In this document: one piece after another, positions 53,549-60,941 of the stretch
Layout of the letters: each line of letters opens with the position of its first letter
How positions within the stretch are numbered: position 1 is the first letter of the stretch
Source: Saprospiraceae bacterium
Lineage (GTDB): Bacteria > Bacteroidota > Bacteroidia > Chitinophagales > Saprospiraceae
Direction of reading: 5' to 3'
Assembly: GCA_028284395.1 (NCBI GenBank)
Contig: JANQRV010000402.1
Location: 26,230-90,229 of the forward strand
Length of the DNA: 64,000 nt
The notes under the pieces: generated by a model
What the model saw: the letters and a program-made list of their open reading frames with translations, nothing else
What the model was told of the DNA's origin: nothing
The model's database searches: none
Made by a program: the position numbers and the translations under genes

Positions 53549-54502
53549 ATGAAAGTTACCGATTACTTTGCAAATTCTAATGATACGCTGATTTCCTTTG
53601 AGGTACTCCCTCCGTTGAAAGGCGGCAGCATGAAGGCGATATTTGATACACTGGACCCCTTAATGGAATTCAAACCACCTTTCATCGATGTTACTTACCA
53701 TCGTGAAGATTACATATACAAAAAGAGGTCCAGCGGGTATTACGAGAAAACTGCCATTCGGAAGCGACCGGGAACAGTTGGGATCTGTGCTGCAATTATG
53801 CATCGTTATGGAGTTGATGCAGTTCCGCATTTGATCTGCGGTGGCTTTACAAAAGAGGATACAGAAAACGTCTTGATTGATCTTAATTTTCTGAATATCA
53901 ATAATGTATTGGCCTTGAGAGGAGATGCTCGGAAGTTCGACGGCAAATTTGTTGCCGAAGAAGAAGGGCACTCGTATGCGATCGATTTGGTAGGGCAGAT
54001 CAAAGATATGAACGAAGGGAAATACCTGGATGAGAATATCGAAAATGGAGAGAAGACCGATTTTTGTATAGGAATTGCGGGGTACCCTGAAAAGCACTTT
54101 GAAGCACCAAATATGGAATTGGATCTGGCATTTGCAAAAGCAAAAATCGATGCGGGTGCACAGTATATTGTGACACAAATGTTTTTCGATAATCAAAAGT
54201 ATTTTGCGTTCGTCGACAAATGTCGCGCCATAGGGATTGATGTGCCCATTGTGCCGGGACTCAAACCGATGACCAAGAAATATCAACTCAATTCTCTGCC
54301 CAGGATTTTTCATGTTGATTTGCCTGGAGAATTAGTGAAAAACTTGTCTGCAGCAAAAAATGCCAAAGAGCGCATCGATGTAGGAGTAGAGTGGTGTATT
54401 CATCAATCGAAAGAACTGAAGGCAGCAGGGGTGCCTTGTTTGCATTATTATACTATGGGCGATAGCGAAACCATTCGGAGAATTGTCGAAGCGGTATATT
54501 AA
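53549..54502 (+). CDS. metF: Methylenetetrahydrofolate reductase
   Basis: Makes 5-methyl-THF from methylene-THF for methionine synthesis. 317 residues of TIM-barrel fold with SFEVLPPLKGG, the FAD-binding ALRGDAR, the catalytic-region GIAGYPEKHF and IVTQMFFDNQKYFAFV, and PIVPGLKPMTKKYQLN. Length and order are normal for bacterial MetF. It has its own promoter element and is convergent with the sulfurtransferase gene, with 17 bp between stop codons. Confidence 0.95.
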   Translation: MKVTDYFANSNDTLISFEVLPPLKGGSMKAIFDTLDPLMEFKPPFIDVTYHREDYIYKKRSSGYYEKTAIRKRPGTVGICAAIMHRYGVDAVPHLICGGFTKEDTENVLIDLNFLNINNVLALRGDARKFDGKFVAEEEGHSYAIDLVGQIKDMNEGKYLDENIENGEKTDFCIGIAGYPEKHFEAPNMELDLAFAKAKIDAGAQYIVTQMFFDNQKYFAFVDKCRAIGIDVPIVPGLKPMTKKYQLNSLPRIFHVDLPGELVKNLSAAKNAKERIDVGVEWCIHQSKELKAAGVPCLHYYTMGDSETIRRIVEAVY

Positions 54503-54519
54503 GATCGAAAGCGGAGCAA

Positions 54520-55356
54520 TTAGGCTCGCTCCCGGGATGGATCGATGATCCATTCACTCCAGGACCCCGGATACAAAACAGCATTGCCCAATCCGGCATG
54601 ATAGAAAGCCAGAATATTGTGACAAGCTGTTACGCCGGAACCACAGTAAAAAACTGTATTGTTCGGAGAGATTCCGTTTGTTTGGGATTTGAACCTCTTT
54701 TGCAAGGCTTCCTTTGGGAGCAATCTTCCGTCTTCGCCCACATTGTCCATGAAAGGCAGGCTGAGCGCACCGGGAATGTGTCCGGCGATTGGGTCGATAG
54801 GTTCCTCCAGGCCTTGGTAGCGCTTGGCCGCGCGCGAGTCAAAAAGCCTAAACTCATCCTGTTGCCGAATTTCATTTACCCGATTGGCGTCAACAGCCAT
54901 TTGTGTTTGTACATTTGGAATGAAAGTCTCGGGCGTGGGAGTGCTTGGTTGATCACTTATGGGATATTCACCGTCCTGCCATTCCTTCCAGCCGCCATCC
55001 AGGACTGCAACTTTGTCGTGTCCGAGCCAGCGCAGCATCCACCACAATCGGGAAGCAATGGCTCCCGATCGATTGTCGTAAACAATTACCTGTTTATCGG
55101 CGTTTATTCCCCAACTTGATAAAAGTTTGACAAAGGTTTCCGGGGTTGGGAGTGGGTGTCTACCGGTTTTTACAGGAATGATCGGACCGCTCAAATCCTG
55201 ATCTAAATGAGCATAAACAGCCCCGGGAATGTGAGCTTTCGCAAAGTCTTTACGTCCTTTTTCTTTGTCGAATAACGAAAATCGACAGTCGACAATTACC
55301 CAGTTTTTTTGCAAGTGTTGACTTAATTCTTCGGCTCCGATCAAGGAAGTATACAT
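54520..55356 (-). CDS. Sulfurtransferase with two rhodanese domains
   Basis: Transfers sulfane sulfur. About 278 residues from the ATG at 55356 (MYTSLIGAEELSQHL); the longer ORF would start in a hydrophobic stretch. The inactive N-terminal rhodanese domain has VIVDCRFSLFDKEKG and HIPGAVYAHLDQDLSGP; the C-terminal active domain has DSRAAKRYQG and the active loop VFYCGSGVTACHNIL with the catalytic Cys. The CGSGVTA loop resembles that of 3-mercaptopyruvate sulfurtransferases, whereas thiosulfate sulfurtransferases have a more basic CRxGVT loop. The gene is convergent with metF. Confidence 0.92.
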   Translation of the reverse strand: MYTSLIGAEELSQHLQKNWVIVDCRFSLFDKEKGRKDFAKAHIPGAVYAHLDQDLSGPIIPVKTGRHPLPTPETFVKLLSSWGINADKQVIVYDNRSGAIASRLWWMLRWLGHDKVAVLDGGWKEWQDGEYPISDQPSTPTPETFIPNVQTQMAVDANRVNEIRQQDEFRLFDSRAAKRYQGLEEPIDPIAGHIPGALSLPFMDNVGEDGRLLPKEALQKRFKSQTNGISPNNTVFYCGSGVTACHNILAFYHAGLGNAVLYPGSWSEWIIDPSRERA

Positions 55357-55504
55357 GCGATCCGTTTTTTGATTGGCAACAACGATAATAAAAAATATGG
55401 ATCTAAGCAAGAAGTTGAGTCGGTGACCCGTAGATCAATAATTTTCCATTATTTATTTGAGGTCTTAATTAATTGTCTTTATTTGCATGTGAAATTGTGA
55501 GCTA

Positions 55505-56566
55505 GTGGAATATACCCAAAGTACATTTACGCTGAATTCTTTGCCCGGCCGAACAGCTATAATAGACAGAAAGGAGTGGTTGTATTTTAGCGGTACGAAT
55601 TACTTGGGCATTGTGCAGGATCAGGCCTTCAAGGAATTATTGGCAGAAGGAATCAGTAATTATGGAGTTCACTTCGGAGGCTCCCGACTTTCCAATATTC
55701 AATTATCCATCTTCGAGCAAGCGGAATTCATGTTGTCACAAATTACGGGTACAGAATCCGCAATTACGGTGACTTCTGGGACCTTGGCAGGCAGAATGGT
55801 TTTACAGCTATTTGACGAAAATTTTGTGAAATGTCATGCCCCCGGCGCTCATCCAGCCATCCAGGATCAGGGACAATTTTCTGCTTTTTACGAACAGTGG
55901 CTTCGCGATGTCCTTGAATTGGTTGAAGAAAATCGAGGACAGACACTGGTCATTTTGTCTAATAGCATCGATCCACTTCATGCGTGTAAGGCAAATTTCA
56001 GTTGGATCGAACACTTGCCCGCTGACCTGCCGGTGGTTTTGGTGATCGACGATTCTCATGGTTTTGGAATCGTCGGGGATGAAGGAGGAGGGGTTGCGAC
56101 TCAATTGGACTTGCCGGATAATACGACCTTGATTGTTATAAGTTCACTGGGAAAAGCATTGGGGATTCCCGGAGGTGTGGTTATGGGGCCGAAATCTGTT
56201 GTGACCAACTTGTGGAATCTTCCTCTTTTTGGGGGAGCTTCTCCCATTTCTCCAGCCTATCTTTTTGCTTTCGTTAACGCCCAGCAAATTTATCGAGAAA
56301 AAAGGGCTCGACTGAATCGGAATATGGAATTTTTCAATGGCCTACTCCCCGCGAAGCCGTCTTTTCAATCGATCGATCAATTTCCGGTTTATTATACACC
56401 AGAAAATAAACTGGCCGCCTATTTAGAAAAGGAAGAAATAATGATTTCTAGTTTTCCTTATCCCACTGCGGCAGATGAATTGATTACACGAATTGTGATC
56501 AATGGTATGCACACGGAATCGGATATTGAAGTATTAGCGAGCCATTTGCAGCGGTATGGACATTAG
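55505..56566 (+). CDS. Aminotransferase class I/II-fold PLP enzyme, BioF/KBL-like
   Basis: 353 residues starting at a GTG (55505), the only start in the frame between the upstream stop at 55490 and the conserved N-terminus EYTQSTFTLNSLPGRTAII. Alpha-oxoamine synthase features are YFSGTNYLGI, YGVHFGGSRLSN, AITVTSGTLAGRM, the PLP aspartate and lysine in VLVIDDSHGFGIVGDEG and SSLGKALGIPGG. It probably forms an alpha-amino ketone or similar product from an acyl-CoA and an amino acid. Which of BioF, KBL or HemA-like is not decided. The gene ends 4 bp into the convergent serine hydrolase gene. Confidence 0.85.
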   Translation: MEYTQSTFTLNSLPGRTAIIDRKEWLYFSGTNYLGIVQDQAFKELLAEGISNYGVHFGGSRLSNIQLSIFEQAEFMLSQITGTESAITVTSGTLAGRMVLQLFDENFVKCHAPGAHPAIQDQGQFSAFYEQWLRDVLELVEENRGQTLVILSNSIDPLHACKANFSWIEHLPADLPVVLVIDDSHGFGIVGDEGGGVATQLDLPDNTTLIVISSLGKALGIPGGVVMGPKSVVTNLWNLPLFGGASPISPAYLFAFVNAQQIYREKRARLNRNMEFFNGLLPAKPSFQSIDQFPVYYTPENKLAAYLEKEEIMISSFPYPTAADELITRIVINGMHTESDIEVLASHLQRYGH

Positions 56567-58473
56567 TTTTCTTCAATCGCATCGTAAATTGCCTGGTGCA
56601 GTCTCGGTCGAATACCCAGTTGATATAACTTGCGGTTGTCTCGGGTTGGGTGTACCCGGTTGGACATAAAAACAAACAGCAAACCGTTTTCCGGATCGGC
56701 CCAGGCAAAAGTGCCGGTATAGCCGGAATGACCAAAGCTTGCTGGACTTGCCTGTTCGGCCACCGAGCTGCTGTTAGCGTCATATTCGATTAGGGGTTTG
56801 TCGAAGCCCAGTCCTCGACGATTGCCATCGGCACAAAATTGGCAACGCGTAAATTCAGCAACAGACCTTTTGGGTAGTACTTGTCGACCGTCAAAAGATC
56901 CACCATCCAGGTATAGTTGCATCAATTTAGCCAAATCAATGGTTGTTGAAAAAAGCCCCGCATTGGCAGAAACTCCTCCCATCATTGCGGCCCCCTCGTC
57001 GTGTACCCAGCCTCTGATCTGTACCATTCTAAAAAAAGTATCTCGCTCAGTTGGTATGATCCGACTCTTGGGGTAATACCGGTGTGGGTTGTACGTGATG
57101 GAATAAGCACCAATTTGTTCGAATATTTGTCTCTTAATATAGGTTTCAAAGTCAGTTTGGGTAAACTGTTCCACCATTTCTGGAAGTAGGTAAAATAATA
57201 GTCCGGAGTAGACATATCCAGGTTTTTCATTAAGGGGAGACTTCTTAATTGCCTTGTAGATTTTCTTTTTCTTGAAATCTGTATGTAGCCAAAGATCGTC
57301 CGTCACCTTGATCGAAAATTTTTCCGAAGAATCCCTTTGAAAGGTTCTTGGCTTAAATCTGAAGTCGTTGATCCGGTCGTCATCCCAAGATTTTTTCCAG
57401 GGATAGGTGCTATTCCCTTTCAAAGTTCCTTTCCAATAAGGGACCCATGGACGTAGTTGCGCATTGTGTGCCAACATCGAGCGAAATGTCAGTTGGCCCT
57501 TGTTGCTTTTGCTGAATTCGGGCATGTAGTCTTGCAGCTTTGCATCGAGATCGAATTTGCCTTCTCCGTGCAATTTCATGAGAGCCGGAAGTGCAGAAGA
57601 TATCTTCGTCACCGAGGCGTAGTCGTATATGTCTTTGGTTGTTACCTGCTCATAATTATCAAATGTATGATGCCCAAAGGCCTCATGGTAGATGACATGC
57701 CCATTCTTTGCGACCAATACCTGGGCACCTGGAAAAGCTCCCGCTTCAATACCTTCTTCTACGATCGCCTTGATACTGTCGTGTAACAAATGATGATTCA
57801 TTCCTGCCAATTCGGGGGGAGAGAACCGAAACCTTTGCAATGGTTTAGTCATCAAACCTGTACCGGCTGGCAAACCGGAGACGCCATCTGAAGAACGTAG
57901 TTTGGCGGATGCTCCAACTCCTCCCATGATTACCTGGGCAGCTAGGGAATGCGCAAATTCATTCGACTGAGTTACAATTAGAGCTGCCGGGCTGGTGGCC
58001 ACCAAAGGTAGTTTGGTGAAAATATCTTGACCTCCAAAAACTACTGCGATACTTTTGGGGTGCTTTAGAATGGCTTTTACAGTATGTTGGAAAGTCAAAT
58101 AGGGCGCTTCACCGGAAAAATCATGATCATTGATACCAAGGACAAAGATGTTGAATTTTTCAGCCTGCCCTGCGACCCAAGCTTCTGCTTCCGCCGGAGT
58201 ATAGGTGCGGGGCGGCATCATGGCTTGGACATTGGAATAATTTTCAAGGATCCTTTGCAGGTCACACCCCGGTGTTAAGCCTACGCCAATCAATGCTACT
58301 CTTGCGGTATCGAGTCGTCGGATTGGCAGAATGCCGCCGTCGTTTTTGATGACTACCAGATCTTCAAGGGCTTCTGAGAAAACGTGCTTTATGGAATCTG
58401 AGGGAGATTGCGCAAAGTGAAAAAGAGGAATGAAAAAAAGAACAGTGAAAATAGTTGTATAAAACTTCGCCAT
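56563..58473 (-). CDS. GH3 C-terminal domain fused to a serine beta-lactamase-like domain
   Basis: About 636 residues from the ATG at 58473, which opens a signal peptide (MAKFYTTIFTVLFFIPLFHFAQS). Residues 25-230 resemble the C-terminal domain of glycoside hydrolase family 3 (EDLVVIKNDGGILPIRRLD, PKSIAVVFGGQDIF). The rest is a class C beta-lactamase/DD-peptidase fold: SxxK in ASVTKISSALPAL, a tyrosine motif YSGLLFYLLPEM, and HSGYTGTFAWADPE. In Bacteroidota these two domains usually follow a GH3 catalytic N-terminal domain in one protein of about 1000 residues. Here the N-terminal domain is absent, so the GH3 module should be non-catalytic, and only the serine hydrolase domain is expected to act. 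Confidence 0.8.
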   Translation of the reverse strand: MAKFYTTIFTVLFFIPLFHFAQSPSDSIKHVFSEALEDLVVIKNDGGILPIRRLDTARVALIGVGLTPGCDLQRILENYSNVQAMMPPRTYTPAEAEAWVAGQAEKFNIFVLGINDHDFSGEAPYLTFQHTVKAILKHPKSIAVVFGGQDIFTKLPLVATSPAALIVTQSNEFAHSLAAQVIMGGVGASAKLRSSDGVSGLPAGTGLMTKPLQRFRFSPPELAGMNHHLLHDSIKAIVEEGIEAGAFPGAQVLVAKNGHVIYHEAFGHHTFDNYEQVTTKDIYDYASVTKISSALPALMKLHGEGKFDLDAKLQDYMPEFSKSNKGQLTFRSMLAHNAQLRPWVPYWKGTLKGNSTYPWKKSWDDDRINDFRFKPRTFQRDSSEKFSIKVTDDLWLHTDFKKKKIYKAIKKSPLNEKPGYVYSGLLFYLLPEMVEQFTQTDFETYIKRQIFEQIGAYSITYNPHRYYPKSRIIPTERDTFFRMVQIRGWVHDEGAAMMGGVSANAGLFSTTIDLAKLMQLYLDGGSFDGRQVLPKRSVAEFTRCQFCADGNRRGLGFDKPLIEYDANSSSVAEQASPASFGHSGYTGTFAWADPENGLLFVFMSNRVHPTRDNRKLYQLGIRPRLHQAIYDAIEEN

Positions 58474-58692
58474 TGTAAAATTGATTTGAATTTTTGTCAG
58501 TCCGAGGCTCCTATTTTTTGAACGTACTCTAATACTTATTGGACGATTCATCGTAATTTAGCACGCCTGAGCTAATTCCAGATGTTTTTGGAAATTTACT
58601 AATTTATATTTACAACGATCTCGCCTTTTTTAATAAACGAAACCGTGAGAAAGGTTCAATAAGAATGCTCTTTTCACAGTATCAGCTAATAC

Positions 58693-59169
58693 ATGATGGA
58701 GACAAAGGAAGTTTTTCACCGCATTACAGATTGGTTAACATCTTCAGGAGTATCCTTTCGGACACTCCATCACGAAGCAACGCTTACTTCAGAGGAATCG
58801 GCAAGGGTTAGGGGCGAAGATATCTCCATTGGCGGCAAGGCGTTGGTGCTGAAAGTGGGAGAAGTCTTTCACCTTTTTGTAATGAGCGCCGCTAAAAAAC
58901 TGGACTCTAAGGCACTCCGCAAATATTTTAAGGTAAAGAAAGTTCGCTTTGCATCGCGAGAAGAATTGTTGGAATTGACGGGTTTGGTACCAGGCTGTGT
59001 CCCTCCTTTCGGCAAGCCAATCCTGGATTTTGATCTATTCGTAGATGTTTCCATTCGGGAAAATAATCGAATTGCGTTCAATGCCGGATCATTGACAGAT
59101 TCTGTCGTAATGACTACAGAAGACTATTTCAAAATAGCTAATGCAGAAATTATTACATTTACAAAATAA
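58693..59169 (+). CDS. YbaK/EbsC-family aminoacyl-tRNA deacylase
   Basis: 158 residues. The domain fold of prolyl-tRNA editing proteins is visible: RTLHHEATLTSEESARVRG, the conserved GGKALVLKVGEVFHLFVMSAAKKLDSKALR, a Gly-rich loop GLVPGCVPPFGKP, and AFNAGSLTDSVVMTTEDYFKI near the end. It would deacylate mischarged Ala-, Cys- or Pro-tRNA; the specificity is open. The ATG pair MM gives two possible starts one codon apart. It opens a plus-strand cluster of four genes with gaps of 23, 41 and 7 bp. Confidence 0.85.
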   Translation: MMETKEVFHRITDWLTSSGVSFRTLHHEATLTSEESARVRGEDISIGGKALVLKVGEVFHLFVMSAAKKLDSKALRKYFKVKKVRFASREELLELTGLVPGCVPPFGKPILDFDLFVDVSIRENNRIAFNAGSLTDSVVMTTEDYFKIANAEIITFTK

Positions 59170-59192
59170 TGCAATTTCATATTCTCTAAAAC

Positions 59193-60482
59193 ATGGCGGA
59201 ATCAAATATTAATTTGTTGGAGGAGGTAGAAGCAATTGTCGCGGACCATTTTACCAAATCCATTTCTGCTGAGTATGTCTATCACGATTATCAGCATACC
59301 AGAGATGTGGTGGAAGCGGTAAGGCTGATTGGAGAAGGCTACATGTTGTCAGAGAAGGAATTGGAAATTCTGCAGATTGCCGCTTGGTTTCACGATACCG
59401 GGTTTTCAGAAGGGGCTGATAATCACGAAGAAAGAGGACAGCAGTTTGCCAGAGAGTATCTAACAAAGAAGAACTATCCCGAAGACCGTCTAGAGGTCGT
59501 AGTAAATTGCATTGCTGCTACGAAATTCGATGCCAATCCCCAAAATTTACTGGAAAAGATACTGCGGGATGCAGACCTCAGCCATCTGGGCAGCAAGCTG
59601 TATTGGGACCGATGCTGGCGGGTTCGCCAAGAGCTTCTATTGACTCAGAAACAGGTGATGACGGAAAAAGAGTGGATTGATTTTGAATTGAACTTTCTTC
59701 AAAATCACCAGTACTACACCGAGGTAGCTAGAGAATTGTACAACAAACGTAAAAAGAAATACATCAATCAACTCCGGAAGCACAAACTTCGGTTAAACCC
59801 CGAAACGGTAGAACTGCTGGAGGAGGTTGAAGAAAATGAAAAAAAAGGGAAAAAGAAAAAGAACCGGAAAAAGAAAAATAAGAAGAATAAAGGCGTTACA
59901 ACCGGCGGAAAAGCAGATGATCTTAAGCAGCTTAATCTGGGCCGGGGTGTGGAAACGATGTATCGTACGACCTATCGAACCCACGTTAATTTGAGTTCCA
60001 TTGCCGATAATAAGGCCAACTTTATGTTGACGATTAATTCGATCATTATTGGCATGTTGTTTACCAATGGCAACAACATCATTTCCCGGATCGAAAATCA
60101 ACTACTCATCTATCCCATCATATTACTCTTGGCCACCTGTTTAGTCGCCTTGATTTTTGCCATTATGGCAACTCGGCCTAAAGTTACGGAAGGAAAATTC
60201 ACCCGTGAAAACATCCAACAGAAAAATGCCAATCTGTTATTCTTTGGAAATTTCTATAATATGAATATTCAGGATTTTCATTGGGGCATGATGGAGATGA
60301 TCAAGGACAGTGATTTTCTGTACAGCTCAATGACCAGAGATCTTTACTACCTGGGAAAGGTGCTGGCTAAGAAGTATGCCTACCTTCGAGTGTGCTACGG
60401 CATTTTTATGTATGGCTTAATCGCTTCGGTGATCACACTTGCTTTTGTACTGCTATTTGGTAGTGGGGGAGGAGGCTCTTAA
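59193..60482 (+). CDS. HD-domain protein fused to Pycsar-type membrane effector (PycTM/DUF5706)
   Basis: 429 residues in two modules. The HD module (about 25-180) has the metal-binding His35, His67-Asp68 (AWFHDTGF) and Asp128 (LRDADLSHLG), as in phosphohydrolases that may act on cyclic or tailed nucleotides. A Lys-rich linker (about 213-233, with KKKKNRKKKNKKNKG) follows. The C-terminal module has the DUF5706/PycTM pattern RGVETMYRTTYRTHVNLSSIADNKANFML, with membrane helices at about 275-292, 304-326 and 396-423. PycTM proteins respond to cyclic UMP or CMP made by Pycsar cyclases. No cyclase gene is nearby. The role may be housekeeping or immune; it is not determined here. Confidence 0.82.
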   Translation: MAESNINLLEEVEAIVADHFTKSISAEYVYHDYQHTRDVVEAVRLIGEGYMLSEKELEILQIAAWFHDTGFSEGADNHEERGQQFAREYLTKKNYPEDRLEVVVNCIAATKFDANPQNLLEKILRDADLSHLGSKLYWDRCWRVRQELLLTQKQVMTEKEWIDFELNFLQNHQYYTEVARELYNKRKKKYINQLRKHKLRLNPETVELLEEVEENEKKGKKKKNRKKKNKKNKGVTTGGKADDLKQLNLGRGVETMYRTTYRTHVNLSSIADNKANFMLTINSIIIGMLFTNGNNIISRIENQLLIYPIILLLATCLVALIFAIMATRPKVTEGKFTRENIQQKNANLLFFGNFYNMNIQDFHWGMMEMIKDSDFLYSSMTRDLYYLGKVLAKKYAYLRVCYGIFMYGLIASVITLAFVLLFGSGGGGS

Positions 60483-60523
60483 CCATAAAGGCTAGGTTCA
60501 ATCTTGGTAAATTACTCTGATGT

Positions 60524-60934
60524 ATGAATCCATTTAACGAAGATAATCGTCCCGAGTTTGAGGAGAATGTTCAGATCGTTAAAATCAAGTCTTTTTATAC
60601 CGAACAGGAAGCCCGGTTGTATGAAGCTCACCTTAAAGCAGCTGGGATTGCTAGTTTTGTGACTGATGCCAACACCATTACCGCCATACCTCTGGGCGTA
60701 GGAGGAATTGGTTTACATGTAAAAATGCAAGACGTGGAGGCTGCTCGTCGGCTATTCGAGGACTTAGAGTCCTCGGCCCGGAGGTCGGATGTAGAAGTTT
60801 CTTTTCATGATGCTGACCAAGCAGAAATCGAATACCAGAGAGCACTACATCAACCGATTGGTAGTAACTGGCTGATTTTGTGGTTGATTTTGTTGCTGAT
60901 TGGCCTTTTCATTTACCAAGCGCTTCGATCCTGA
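60524..60934 (+). CDS. DUF2007-type protein with C-terminal membrane helix
   Basis: 136 residues. A small ferredoxin-like DUF2007 domain (about 16-90) is marked by VQIVKIKSFYTEQEARLYEAHLKAAGIASFVTD and GVGGIGLHVKMQDVEAARRLFED. A single transmembrane helix (about 115-132) closes the protein, so the domain is tethered at the membrane. DUF2007 proteins are small putative signal-transducing domains of unknown ligand. It is 41 bp after the HD-PycTM gene and 7 bp before the LRR gene, on the same strand. Confidence 0.75.
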   Translation: MNPFNEDNRPEFEENVQIVKIKSFYTEQEARLYEAHLKAAGIASFVTDANTITAIPLGVGGIGLHVKMQDVEAARRLFEDLESSARRSDVEVSFHDADQAEIEYQRALHQPIGSNWLILWLILLLIGLFIYQALRS

Positions 60935-60941
60935 TCGTATA

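Noticed and set aside
53660..54313. 217-codon minus-strand ORF
   Set aside because: It is fully inside metF, which has complete family motifs on the other strand; the reverse frame is rich in unusual residues and shows no domain.
59829..59900. A-rich tract in the HD-PycTM gene as a frameshift error
   Set aside because: The frame continues into a well-formed PycTM domain, and Lys-rich linkers of this type occur between modules.
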